DNA of 64,000 nucleotides from NCBI RefSeq assembly GCF_019880635.1, contig NZ_JAINVX010000001.1:310001-374000 (forward strand), read 5' to 3'. Positions 27,701-36,260 of the stretch are shown in pieces (the stretch's first letter is position 1; every line of letters starts with the position of its first letter). Under the pieces are notes generated by a model that worked only from the letters and a program-made list of their open reading frames with translations, ran no database searches and was not told where the DNA came from. The position numbers were made by a program, and so were the translations under genes. Source of the DNA: Hanstruepera marina (GTDB lineage: Bacteria; Bacteroidota; Bacteroidia; Flavobacteriales; Flavobacteriaceae).

Positions 27701-30277
27701 AGGTGATCGTAAACCAACAAACGATTCGTATGGCGCATAGGTTTTAGTAAAGGCATCCATAGAGAAGTCACCACCATTTTCAAATGCACGTGTTAAAAAG
27801 TGAATATTGAGCATACCAGGTGCATTGTCGCTGACTTCAATTTTTGTGTTTATTTTGGCAATGCCATTACTATTTACAGAACCCTCAAAAACGGTAATCT
27901 CTTCAGATTTGAATTCGCGGGTTGGATCGTTAAACACATAATTTGGATATTTTTTAAAACTTGAATTTTGGTTAGTGAATTTTGCCTTTATTTCAGCTTT
28001 TAAGTTTTTAGCCGGAGCACCATGTAGCCATTTAACATCTAGTGTTCCTGTTTGTAATGTATTGCCTGTTAGAATATCATTTTTAAAATCTAGTTTTATT
28101 TTTAAGCGATTTGGTTTAACGGTTTCAACCTTTAAGCCTTTATAGAATGAAGCGCCACCAACAGATACTTTAGCATTATAATTTCCAGTTTTATCATTAG
28201 TTGAAGTAGGTACGGTGAATTTATAAAAGTTATTAGTGTTATGGTTTGTAACCTCTTTAAAAACAAGTTTTCCGTTAGGGTCTGTAACTTCCATTTTTAC
28301 GGGATGATTTTCAGGAAGTTTATTATTGTTGTCGTTTAAAATAAAAGTTAAGTGAAGTGAATCGCCAGGCCTCCAGACACCTCGCTCACCATAAATATAA
28401 CCTTTAAGACCCCTCTGTAGTTTATTTCCAGAAACATCAAATTTGCTTAATGATAAGGAGTTGCCATCGGCTAGTTTAACATAAGTTTTGTTTTTGCCTT
28501 TTGAAACGATTGCAAACGCAGCATGTTTATCAGAATCGATAATAGTTAATCCTTGTTCATCTGTGTTTGCATGGCCTATTGGTTGCTGTTGGAAGTTGTA
28601 TAGCGTGATTTTAGCATTAGGTTCAGGGTTTGTATTTAACATATTGGTCACAGCAAAATAATATGAATTGTTTGCGCCTTGTTTAGCAATAATACCTAAA
28701 TCTGATGCTAATAAATTTTGAGAAACTATTCGGTTTTCATTGTAGTAGGCATCATGGCATGGATTGTTTCTTTCACGCCAATTATAGTTATAGTCTTTAT
28801 ATCTGTAAGCTAAATTATCCCAATACGCTTCTTCACGCAGTTCATCATCTTCAAGAGATAGCTCGTTATAACCATAATAGTCTTCTTCGTAATAATCATC
28901 ATATTCATCTTCATCTGAAGAGACATTGTTTTCATCACAAGAATAGAGAGAGTAACTTCGATTATAACTTAATTCTACACGATAAATGGCGCCTGGATCG
29001 GCTTTAAAGAATTTAGATAGGTCAATGCTATAGGCTTTCCATTTTCTTGAATTATTATTTTCGTCTTCCAGTAAAATAGTTTGTTTTGCAATGCGTCTAC
29101 CAACTTTTTTTATGTTGTAAGAGTTATTGCTGTTAAGTGTATTGTCCTGTAAAAATTGAAGTATATTATCTTCAAATATTTTGATGATTCTAACATCAAC
29201 AGCTTTTAGGTTAACAGCTTCAAAGTTGAATTTCAGCTCTTTGGAATTTGGTAAAATGGTTCCGTTATTTATAAGCCTTACTTGGGGTTTTAAATCTTCA
29301 AAAGATATGGTTTGAGAAAACGGGTTTTTAAGTTTGAAGTTTTCTGTATTTAAGATACCTTGAAAAACATCTACTTTAACTTCGCCAATTAATCGGCTGT
29401 CTGGATATATTTTTAAAACATTGCCATCTACAATATATTTAGGTTTTTCCACATTTTGAATGGTTACTAAACCCTCTAAATTTTGTTGTTTTTTAAGCGG
29501 ATCTGAAAAATTTATAGACAGGTATTGTTCAGGGTACTGCACAATACTTACATCTACAACCGAAAAATTATTGATACCAGGAATTTCAAATGTTTGCTCG
29601 CCATTATTTTTTGCTTGAATGGCTTTGCCAGACCATTTTATTAAAATTTCAGAATCGTCCAGTGCTCTGTGAATACTATCAATTTTAAATTCAAAAACTT
29701 TTGCATTGTCTTCAATTTCGTTAAATACAATAGAAAGTTTTTTATTGCTTTGTAATGCATTAACCAATTGTTTGGCATTATTTAATGAAATGACATCGGC
29801 AGAATGAATAGCAGCATTTAAGTATTGCCATTCTTTAGCTTCATAGGATTGTAAGTTGTTCAGTTCAATTTTAAAATTTGGTGCAATGGTTTTAAATTGA
29901 AAAGAATAGGATTTAAAATCATTGGATATGTTTTTGTGAAGTTTTTCTAAATCAACAGTTACCGTATATTCTGTGTCGGGTTCTAGATACTCATCTGGTG
30001 TAAAAAGAAGTGTTTGACTGTTTTCTAAAGTAAGCGTGCCTTCAACATGTGGTGTAATAGATATAATTTTGTCATTAATTGCTTCGCCTGCGTTATACCC
30101 TTCAACTACATTAGCCAAATTAATTGTTATAGGTTCTGCAATTGAAGTTAGACCAGAAGAGGTATAACTAATATAATCTCGGTATTTAAATAGGTTGTCA
30201 ACTTCTACAGTTTTCTTTTTACATGATGAAGCTATTGCAAAAAACAATACAATAGCCATGAGGTTTTTTAATGACAT
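24716..30277 (-). CDS. Alpha-2-macroglobulin family lipoprotein
   Basis: This 1853-residue periplasmic lipoprotein has lipobox IASSC near residue 19. It contains consecutive macroglobulin-type beta domains, a bait/MG core with GLKGYIYGERGVWRPGD, an A2M domain around GVKTWDVFDDV, and the thioester site GCVEQ with Cys1407 and Gln1410. A thioester-containing alpha/alpha toroid and a C-terminal receptor-like domain follow. Bacterial members of this kind trap proteases that breach the outer membrane and are linked genetically and functionally to PBP1C. A strongly acidic, Tyr-rich insert (SSDEDEYDDYYEED region, about residues 450-480) interrupts the N-terminal half. The stop is two bases from the stop of the convergent T9SS gene. 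Confidence 0.92.
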   Translation of the reverse strand: MSLKNLMAIVLFFAIASSCKKKTVEVDNLFKYRDYISYTSSGLTSIAEPITINLANVVEGYNAGEAINDKIISITPHVEGTLTLENSQTLLFTPDEYLEPDTEYTVTVDLEKLHKNISNDFKSYSFQFKTIAPNFKIELNNLQSYEAKEWQYLNAAIHSADVISLNNAKQLVNALQSNKKLSIVFNEIEDNAKVFEFKIDSIHRALDDSEILIKWSGKAIQAKNNGEQTFEIPGINNFSVVDVSIVQYPEQYLSINFSDPLKKQQNLEGLVTIQNVEKPKYIVDGNVLKIYPDSRLIGEVKVDVFQGILNTENFKLKNPFSQTISFEDLKPQVRLINNGTILPNSKELKFNFEAVNLKAVDVRIIKIFEDNILQFLQDNTLNSNNSYNIKKVGRRIAKQTILLEDENNNSRKWKAYSIDLSKFFKADPGAIYRVELSYNRSYSLYSCDENNVSSDEDEYDDYYEEDYYGYNELSLEDDELREEAYWDNLAYRYKDYNYNWRERNNPCHDAYYNENRIVSQNLLASDLGIIAKQGANNSYYFAVTNMLNTNPEPNAKITLYNFQQQPIGHANTDEQGLTIIDSDKHAAFAIVSKGKNKTYVKLADGNSLSLSKFDVSGNKLQRGLKGYIYGERGVWRPGDSLHLTFILNDNNNKLPENHPVKMEVTDPNGKLVFKEVTNHNTNNFYKFTVPTSTNDKTGNYNAKVSVGGASFYKGLKVETVKPNRLKIKLDFKNDILTGNTLQTGTLDVKWLHGAPAKNLKAEIKAKFTNQNSSFKKYPNYVFNDPTREFKSEEITVFEGSVNSNGIAKINTKIEVSDNAPGMLNIHFLTRAFENGGDFSMDAFTKTYAPYESFVGLRSPKGNAYGSYFTDEKNTFDVVVVDAKGNAVKRDGLEVKIYKIEWRWWWNSSYDNLSSYVSSTYHKPYLDTTVSTNLKGEGSFNLNIPDNERGRYLIRISDPISGHATGRTAYFYKNWWQKAPTADKEAAKMLVFSADKENYNVGEIAKVTFQSGEEGRALISIENGTEVLNHTWVKTTKGETVVDIPITKEMAPNIFVNISLLQPHAISANDLPIRLYGVIPILVEDPNTKLEPVLQMPNSLKPEQEFEVQVAEKNSKTMTYTIAMVEDGLLDLTRFKTPNAWHAFYAREALGVKTWDVFDDVIGAYSGSIDQVFAIGGDGNALAGKNKKANRFKPVVTYLGPFTLKAGEKRAHKIKMPNYIGSVRTMVVAGNSSSEAYGSTDKSVEVKKPLMVLATLPRKLSPGEKVTLPVTVFAMEEKVKQVNISLKLSDGIEIIGEQSKSLTFTQPDEKMVYFTLDVSKAKGINTVEVIASGNGEKSTYKVELDVENTNPITSVSIDKTIQANTSGNINFSTFGVIGTNSATIELSTIPPIDFSRRLQYLIQYPHGCVEQTTSSVFPQLFLNDIFDLNQKKKQDIQNNIKNGIKRLGHFQNPNGGLSYWIGENTANDWGTSYAGHFMIEAEKKGFVLPLTFKNNWVKYQKQAARNWRPSYQHHNSDLAQAYRLYTLALAGSPDLASMNRLREFSELSNEAKWRLAAAYALVGQKEASEKISRTANIEFTPNGNNYYTYGSVDRNRAMALETMIITNDSQARDLAVSIAKDLSSNHWMSTQTTAYSLLSIAKMVERNGGKSLNIDYNINGKRETITSNTAIAQRELTIEEGTNTVSLKNNQDNVVYVRVLSSGKLPLGKELTEQRGLSVSVKYRDLQGNSLNISSLNQGQDFVAIVTVNNLKNNAVNDVALTQIFPSGWEIVNTRFTDFGDSTVSQARYTDIRDDRVNFYFDLPKKGKHGSKTFQVMLNASYLGDYYLPGIQAEAMYDNDYLVRTKGQWITVKK

Positions 30278-30398
30278 AAGCGATGGTTTATTTTAAATGA
30301 ACTTTAGAAAAAAGAAAGTGTAGGTTGTTTCTTATACTTATAACTACGCTTTGAGTGAGATATTTAGTCTTTTAAAAATGTTAAAAAACACTTAAATT

Positions 30399-31472
30399 TT
30401 AGTTTTTGTAAATCCCAATGGTCAATTTGCCTTCATCATTCATTGATGCACGGTACATGCCGGCAGTGTTAAATTCCATAACCATGTTTCCATATTTATC
30501 TACAGCTATAATGCCGCCATCACCTCCTAAATGGGGTACTTTTTCCTGAATAACTTCTTTAGCAGCTTCTTTCAAAGACAAAGCTTTATATTCCATTAAA
30601 GCTGAAATATCATGAGCAACCATGGCCCGAATAAAAAACTCGCCCCAACCTGTGCTGGATACTGCACAAGTATTATTATTGGCGTAAGTTCCTGCACCAA
30701 TAATTGGAGCGTCGCCAATTCTTCCCCAACGTTTATTAGTCATGCCGCCTGTTGAGGTTCCGGCCGCAAGATTTCCATGTTTGTCTAATGCAACGCAACC
30801 TACGGTTCCAAATTTGGAGTCTTTAATAGTTGAATCGTAAAAAGCGGTTTTATCATCTGTTTGTTTTTTTGCTTCGTACTCTTTAACATGCTGTAGTGAT
30901 TGAAACCGATCTTCTGTATAAAAATAACTAGAGTCAACAATTTCCAAATCATGTTCCTTGGCAAAAGTTTCTGCACCAGCTCCGGACAGCATAACATGAG
31001 GGGAGTTTTCCATAATAGTACGTGCTAAGTTTATGGGGTTTCGTACGGTTTTAGTTCCGGCTGATGCTCCAGCGTTGAGAGTACTACCATCCATAATAGA
31101 GGCATCTAGTTCATTAGTGCCAGCATTGGTGAAAACAGCTCCTTTTCCTGCATTAAAAAGCGGCGAATCCTCCATAACGTTTATGGTTTTTTCAACCGCA
31201 TCTAAACTCGATCCGCCATGTCTTAAAATGTTATATCCTACTCGAATGGCTTCTTCTAGTTTGGCTAAATAAGCAGCCTCTTTTTCGGGAGTCATGTTCT
31301 TTTTTAAGATAGTTCCGGCACCACCATGAATAACAATAGAAAATTCAGAGGTTTTTTGAACTTCAGTTGAATCTGAAGCGGTTTCTTTTTTAGAAATAGC
31401 ACGTAATTCCTCTTTGTTTTTACAACTTGAAAAGGCAATAATTATAGTAAATAGCAGGATGACTTTTTTCAT
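30399..31472 (-). CDS. Isoaspartyl peptidase / L-asparaginase lipoprotein
   Basis: This 357-residue Ntn hydrolase of the type III (plant-type) asparaginase family has a lipoprotein signal (IIAFSSC). The autocleavage nucleophile is Thr223 in FGTVGCVALD, followed by the substrate loops AAGTSTGGMTNKRWGRIGDAP and GAGTYANN. The N-terminal half begins IVIHGGAGTI as usual. It should cleave itself into two subunits and hydrolyse isoaspartyl dipeptides or asparagine in the periplasm. I chose the ATG at 31472; an upstream in-frame methionine adds eight residues that would disturb the signal peptide. It is upstream of the alpha-2-macroglobulin gene on the same strand by 121 bases, with no evident terminator between. 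Confidence 0.9.
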   Translation of the reverse strand: MKKVILLFTIIIAFSSCKNKEELRAISKKETASDSTEVQKTSEFSIVIHGGAGTILKKNMTPEKEAAYLAKLEEAIRVGYNILRHGGSSLDAVEKTINVMEDSPLFNAGKGAVFTNAGTNELDASIMDGSTLNAGASAGTKTVRNPINLARTIMENSPHVMLSGAGAETFAKEHDLEIVDSSYFYTEDRFQSLQHVKEYEAKKQTDDKTAFYDSTIKDSKFGTVGCVALDKHGNLAAGTSTGGMTNKRWGRIGDAPIIGAGTYANNNTCAVSSTGWGEFFIRAMVAHDISALMEYKALSLKEAAKEVIQEKVPHLGGDGGIIAVDKYGNMVMEFNTAGMYRASMNDEGKLTIGIYKN

Positions 31473-31550
31473 TTTTTCAGTGAATTTAAGCATCAATAAA
31501 GTTACAGTTTTTAGGAAAAAAGAGCTTAATTAAAAACAACATTTTATTGC

Positions 31551-31558
31551 TATCTTTG
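31551..31558 (+). promoter_or_regulatory. Candidate -7 box for the aldehyde dehydrogenase gene
   Basis: TATCTTTG followed by CA matches TAnnTTTG and lies 35 bases before the start codon. The base composition upstream does not show a TTTG at the 19-base spacing, so the assignment rests on the -7 element and its position. Confidence 0.4.
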
Positions 31559-31593
31559 CAACTCAATTTATAAATCGTTAAAAACAAATATAT

Positions 31594-33147
31594 ATGGAAG
31601 CAATTGCTACCGATTTTGGAATAGATCAAGCCTTACAACAATTGGGTTTAAAAGAAATTAATGACGGAACATCTACGGGTTCCAATAGTTTTTCGAACGG
31701 AGAAATTATTGAGAGCTATTCACCTGTTGATGGTAAGTTAATTGGAAAAGTCAAAGCCACTACAAGAGCGGATTATGAAAAAGTTATGGATGCAGCAACA
31801 AAAGCATTTTTATCTTGGAGAGATGTGCCTGCGCCTCAACGTGGTGAAATAGTTCGTCAGTTTGGAAATAAGTTAAGAGACCTAAAGGAGCCACTTGGTA
31901 AGTTAGTGTCGTATGAAATGGGAAAATCACTACAAGAAGGTTACGGTGAAGTTCAGGAAATGATTGACATTTGTGATTTTGCAGTGGGATTATCAAGACA
32001 GTTAAACGGTCAAACTATTCCATCTGAACGCCCAGGTCACGTTATGAGAGAACAATGGCATCCAATAGGCGTTGTTGGTATTATTTCAGCATTTAATTTC
32101 CCTGTTGCCGTTTGGTCATGGAATACTGCTTTAGCGTGGATTTGCGGAGATGTTTGTGTATGGAAAGCATCAGAAAAAGCACCTTTGTGCTCCGTTGCCT
32201 GTCAGAATATTATTGCTGAAATTTTAAAAGAAAATAATTTACCTGAGGGTATATCTTGTATTATTAATGGTGATTACAAAGTTGGTGAATTCTTAACAAC
32301 CGATTCTAGAATTCCGCTAGTATCAGCTACAGGGTCGACAAGAATGGGACGCATTGTTGGTAAAACCGTTGCTGAACGTTTTGGAAAATCGTTATTGGAA
32401 TTAGGAGGAAATAATGCTATAATCATCACGCCAACGGCTGACTTAAAAGTTGTTGTTCCTGGTGCTGTTTTTGGTGCAGTCGGGACATGTGGTCAGCGTT
32501 GCACTTCTACACGACGTTTAATTATTCACGAATCTGTTTATGATAAAGTAAGGGATGCCATTGTTGGTGCTTATGGGCAGTTAACTATTGGAAATCCTTT
32601 AGATGAAACAAATCACATAGGGCCATTAATCGACCATGATGCCGTAAATACGTATTTAGCTGCTATTGAAAAAGCTAAAGCTGAAGGCGGAAATGTGTTG
32701 GTTGAAGGTGGTGTTTTAGAAGGCGAGGGTTATGACAGCGGGTGTTATGTGAAGCCAGCCATTATTGAAGCCGAAAACCATTTTGAAATTGTGCAGCATG
32801 AAACATTTGCTCCAATTTTATACTTGATGAAATATTCTGGAGATGTTGAAAATGCTATTGAGAAACAGAATGGTGTGGCTCAAGGTTTGTCGTCTGCAAT
32901 TATGACAAATGAAATGAAAGAAGCTGAAAAATTCTTGTCTTATGCCGGTTCAGATTGTGGAATTGCCAACGTTAATATTGGAACATCTGGAGCTGAAATT
33001 GGCGGTGCCTTTGGTGGTGAAAAGGAAACTGGTGGCGGACGTGAGTCTGGATCTGATGCTTGGAAAGTTTATATGAGACGCCAAACAAACACAATTAATT
33101 ATTCAGATGAATTACCTCTTGCACAAGGAATTAAATTCGATTTGTAA
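31594..33147 (+). CDS. Aldehyde dehydrogenase, ALDH7/antiquitin-type (aminoadipate-semialdehyde dehydrogenase)
   Basis: This 517-residue NAD(P)-dependent dehydrogenase has the catalytic Cys303 in CGQRCTSTRR and general base Glu269 in LLELGGNNAI. The GGNNA and GQRCT motifs and the N-terminal extension (about residues 1-35) match the antiquitin (ALDH7A1) subgroup, which oxidises alpha-aminoadipate semialdehyde/piperideine-6-carboxylate in lysine breakdown. The substrate is therefore probable but not proved. It stands alone: it is divergent from the asparaginase gene, and a terminator lies 22 bases after the stop. Confidence 0.88.
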   Translation: MEAIATDFGIDQALQQLGLKEINDGTSTGSNSFSNGEIIESYSPVDGKLIGKVKATTRADYEKVMDAATKAFLSWRDVPAPQRGEIVRQFGNKLRDLKEPLGKLVSYEMGKSLQEGYGEVQEMIDICDFAVGLSRQLNGQTIPSERPGHVMREQWHPIGVVGIISAFNFPVAVWSWNTALAWICGDVCVWKASEKAPLCSVACQNIIAEILKENNLPEGISCIINGDYKVGEFLTTDSRIPLVSATGSTRMGRIVGKTVAERFGKSLLELGGNNAIIITPTADLKVVVPGAVFGAVGTCGQRCTSTRRLIIHESVYDKVRDAIVGAYGQLTIGNPLDETNHIGPLIDHDAVNTYLAAIEKAKAEGGNVLVEGGVLEGEGYDSGCYVKPAIIEAENHFEIVQHETFAPILYLMKYSGDVENAIEKQNGVAQGLSSAIMTNEMKEAEKFLSYAGSDCGIANVNIGTSGAEIGGAFGGEKETGGGRESGSDAWKVYMRRQTNTINYSDELPLAQGIKFDL

Positions 33148-33168
33148 AAAGTAGTTTAATAAATATTA

Positions 33169-33196
33169 AAAAGCCACATTATTTAATGTGGCTTTT
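33169..33196 (+). terminator. Intrinsic terminator of the aldehyde dehydrogenase gene
   Basis: A perfect 12-bp stem AAAAGCCACATT/AATGTGGCTTTT with loop ATTT is followed by further T residues. Confidence 0.85.
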
Positions 33197-33295
33197 TTCG
33201 TATAACACAAAGGCCATTTTATTTTTTACATTTCTAATAGCACAACTTGCTTTTTTTTAATATCTTAATGCTCACTAACTAAAAACTACTAACTA

Positions 33296-34225
33296 ATGAG
33301 CAAAAAAACACTATATCTTTTAGGTATTTTGTTCACAATTGTTGTTGGCACAATTCTGTATTATAAACTATGTGATGAAGCTTGTTTCTTTTCTTCAAGT
33401 AATACAGAAGATTCTAAAATAGCAGATGAGCCAATAGATAATTCTACCAAAACACCTTTTGTTTTAAAAGACAATTCCGGAAATTTAAATGTTAACATTA
33501 ATGAAAGCTTAAATTTTAAAGCTTCAAATTTTGAAATTTTAGAACCGCTTTCTAACGATGTAAATGGCGGTATTATTGAAATTAAAAATTATATGCTTGA
33601 AGATTCTCTTAAGACACTTCATATCACCGGACTTTACACTGGAAAAGAGGTTAACAATTCTGCCTTTCCAAATTTAGGTTTAGCCAGAGCAAGTGCTATT
33701 AAAAACTATTTTATCTCTACAGGTATTCCCGCAAAGCGAATTGATGTTTACAGTGAGATTGATAATAATTTAATACCAGATAATTCGGGTATTTATTACG
33801 GGCCATTAAAATTATCTATGTCTGATATTGATGAAGAACATTTAGCTAAACAAGAAGCGATATTGGCATTAGGTGAAAATATAAAAAACAACCCTATTGT
33901 GTTGCACTTTGATACGGCATCATCATCTGTAGCGCTTACTCCAGAACAGCGGATCAAATTCATTAATATATCAAGATATGTTGATAAAGCAGATAATGCA
34001 CAAATTCATATTATTGGACATACAGATAATACGGGAGATGCAGCCAGTAACGAAAAACTGGGTCAAAAACGTGCCGACTTTATCAAGCGTTATTTTATGG
34101 GTAATGCTATTTTAGAAAGCCATATTATAACCTCCTCTAAAGGGCAAACAGAACCTGTCGCTGATAATTCTACAGAAGAAGGACGACTGCAGAACAGACG
34201 GGTTGTCATTACAATTACTAACTAA
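33296..34225 (+). CDS. OmpA-family protein with single N-terminal membrane anchor
   Basis: This 309-residue protein has one hydrophobic segment at residues 5-22 (LYLLGILFTIVVGTILYY) and a C-terminal OmpA/MotB peptidoglycan-binding domain (about residues 200-309) with IHIIGHTDNTG and the NRRVVI ending. An earlier stretch around residues 75-165 also resembles a degenerate OmpA-like domain (LKTLHITGLYTG, LGLARASAIKNYF). It is probably a cell-wall-binding protein anchored in the inner membrane. The anchor lacks a lipobox. The gene is followed after 19 bases by a membrane helix-hairpin-helix protein, so the two likely form one transcription unit. Confidence 0.82.
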   Translation: MSKKTLYLLGILFTIVVGTILYYKLCDEACFFSSSNTEDSKIADEPIDNSTKTPFVLKDNSGNLNVNINESLNFKASNFEILEPLSNDVNGGIIEIKNYMLEDSLKTLHITGLYTGKEVNNSAFPNLGLARASAIKNYFISTGIPAKRIDVYSEIDNNLIPDNSGIYYGPLKLSMSDIDEEHLAKQEAILALGENIKNNPIVLHFDTASSSVALTPEQRIKFINISRYVDKADNAQIHIIGHTDNTGDAASNEKLGQKRADFIKRYFMGNAILESHIITSSKGQTEPVADNSTEEGRLQNRRVVITITN

Positions 34226-34244
34226 CTTAAAAAACTTATTATTT

Positions 34245-34721
34245 ATGAACTGGTGTATATTAATTCCTTTATTAGTAGGCGCAATTTGTGCGATATTAGG
34301 ATACTTATTAGGCAAGTATCTAGGAAAAGAAGAAAATAAAAAGATTGATGTAGATGTTTGGAAAAACAAAGTTGCGAAATTAGAATCCGATTTAAAGGCC
34401 TGTAAAGAGCAGCACGACCTAATTCCTTTTAATGCGTCTGAAGCCAATGCTATTTTTGGTAGAAAAATAAGAGAAAACGATTTAACCGTTATAGAAGGTA
34501 TTGGGCCTAAAATTGAAGAGTTGTTTAACAACCAAGGTGTAAAAACTTGGAAAGAACTGTCTGAAATGAGTGTACAAAAATGCCAACAAGTTTTAGATGA
34601 TGGTGGCGAACGATTTAAAGTTCACAATCCAGGCACTTGGCCAGAGCAGGCAAAAATGGCTTACGAAGGCAATTGGAAAAAGCTCTTGGAGTGGCAAGAC
34701 GAACTTGAAGGAGGCAGATAG
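34245..34721 (+). CDS. Membrane-anchored helix-hairpin-helix protein
   Basis: This 158-residue protein has a transmembrane segment at residues 3-22 (CILIPLLVGAICAILGYLLG), a charged linker with coiled-coil propensity (residues 25-60), and a helix-hairpin-helix-like domain around residues 85-120 (LTVIEGIGPKIEELFNNQGV). HhH domains of this kind bind DNA backbone or act as protein-interaction modules. The start at 34245 was chosen because the longer frame runs back into the OmpA gene. Function is unknown; pairing with the OmpA protein suggests an envelope role. Confidence 0.72.
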   Translation: MNWCILIPLLVGAICAILGYLLGKYLGKEENKKIDVDVWKNKVAKLESDLKACKEQHDLIPFNASEANAIFGRKIRENDLTVIEGIGPKIEELFNNQGVKTWKELSEMSVQKCQQVLDDGGERFKVHNPGTWPEQAKMAYEGNWKKLLEWQDELEGGR

Positions 34722-34744
34722 CAACTATTTAAACTAATTTGACG

Positions 34745-34776
34745 AAAAAATCGTTTTGGAAACAAAACGATTTTTT
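34745..34776 (+). terminator. Intrinsic terminator of the OmpA-HhH unit
   Basis: A perfect 14-bp stem AAAAAATCGTTTTG/CAAAACGATTTTTT is capped by a GAAA tetraloop and followed by more T residues; it begins 24 bases after the HhH stop. Confidence 0.9.
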
Positions 34777-34885
34777 TTAATCAGGATATACACTACTCAA
34801 ATCAAAAAAACGATTACACTTGTAAAATGGAACTGTTTTTGATGTTGATAATTAAACCTTTATAATAAAGTGTTGTCAAAATATT

Positions 34886-36259
34886 ATGGACTCCAAAGAA
34901 TTAAAGCATCTTTATTGGCGATCTGGATTTGGAATAAATCTGCAGGAACTTAATGTGCTTACAAATTTTAGTAAAAAAGAGACTGTAGATAAATTGATAA
35001 CGAACTCTAAGCCAGTTGTTCCATTAAAAATAGATGTTAATTCGCTAAAAAACCTATCATTTCAAGAGATTAATAGAAACGAAGTTTTAAAACGTGATTT
35101 CTTAAAAAAAAGCCGTGAAAAATTAAAGATTTTTAATTTAGAGTGGGTTTATAGAATGACAAATTCAACAGCAATGTTAAGAGAACGCATGACGTTGTTT
35201 TGGGCGAATCATTTTGTAGTAGAGGACCATAACATAATTCATTTTCAAAAATATAATAATACACTTAGAGAATATGCTTTAGGAGATTTTAGAGCGTTTG
35301 TAAAAGCTATATCCAAAGAAGCTTCAATGATTAAATATTTAGATTTGAAGCAAAACAAAAAGAATTCTCCTAACGAAAACTTTTCAAGAGAACTTATGGA
35401 ATTGTTTACTTTAGGAGTGGGGAATTATACAAGTTATGATATAAAAGAAGCTTCAAAAGCATTTACAGGATACAGTTTTGAATTTAACGGTAAGTTTAAG
35501 TACGATGTTCGCAACCATGATGATGGATTTAAGCATCTTTTTGGAAGATCAGGTCGTTATGATGGTGATGACGTTATTGATATTATTCTAGACCAAAAAC
35601 AATGTGCAGAATTTATATGCAGAAAAATATATGCCTATTTCGTCAATAAAAATATAGTTCAAGAGTATATTGATGAAATGACGTCTGTGTTTTATCCAGG
35701 TTATAATATTGAAGAACTTATGCGCTTTATTTTTATGTCAGACTGGTTTTATAATAAAGAAAATATAGGAACTAAAATAAAATCACCAACAGAACTGTTA
35801 ATAGGGATCCAAAAAATTATTCCAATTGCTTATGAGAATCCTGTAGAATTGGTTAAAATTCAACGCTTGCTTGGGCAGCCCTTATTGAACCCACCAAATG
35901 TTTCAGGTTGGGAAGGTGGCAAATCTTGGATTACAAGCAACACCATTTTATTGCGACTAAAAACAGCATCTCTTCTATTAAATAATGGCCTTATTTCTGT
36001 TAAAGAGAAGGGTGATTTTTATGATAGGTATTCTGAAGCATACAAAAAACGTAATAAAGGGCGATTTTTTAAGGCATCAGTAAATTGGGAAGATTTTGAT
36101 AAAAACTACCAAAAGGCATCGTTTGAAGATATTAAAAACCAACTCATTTTAACCAACTTAAATCTAGAAGTAGAGCAGGTAGTAGATAACTTAAATCATG
36201 CCTCTAATCGTGATAGTTGTATTCAAATTATGTCGTTGCCAGAATATCAAATGTGTTAG
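34886..36259 (+). CDS. DUF1800 family protein
   Basis: This 457-residue protein belongs to the DUF1800 family, recognised from KHLYWRSGFGI at the start, RMTLFWANHFVVE, FSRELMELFTLGVGNYTSYDIKEASKAFTGY split across the core, and NPPNVSGWEGGKSWI near residues 335-350. It is a helical protein of unknown biochemical role. Unlike the partner gene it has no signal peptide or membrane helix. DUF1800 and DUF1501 genes are nearly always adjacent, as here with one base between stop and start, so they are expected to act together, probably in the envelope. Confidence 0.88.
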   Translation: MDSKELKHLYWRSGFGINLQELNVLTNFSKKETVDKLITNSKPVVPLKIDVNSLKNLSFQEINRNEVLKRDFLKKSREKLKIFNLEWVYRMTNSTAMLRERMTLFWANHFVVEDHNIIHFQKYNNTLREYALGDFRAFVKAISKEASMIKYLDLKQNKKNSPNENFSRELMELFTLGVGNYTSYDIKEASKAFTGYSFEFNGKFKYDVRNHDDGFKHLFGRSGRYDGDDVIDIILDQKQCAEFICRKIYAYFVNKNIVQEYIDEMTSVFYPGYNIEELMRFIFMSDWFYNKENIGTKIKSPTELLIGIQKIIPIAYENPVELVKIQRLLGQPLLNPPNVSGWEGGKSWITSNTILLRLKTASLLLNNGLISVKEKGDFYDRYSEAYKKRNKGRFFKASVNWEDFDKNYQKASFEDIKNQLILTNLNLEVEQVVDNLNHASNRDSCIQIMSLPEYQMC

Positions 36260-36260
36260 T

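Noticed and set aside
34112-34531. 139-codon open frame opposite the OmpA and HhH genes
   Set aside because: It spans two real genes antisense and has no start context or domain.
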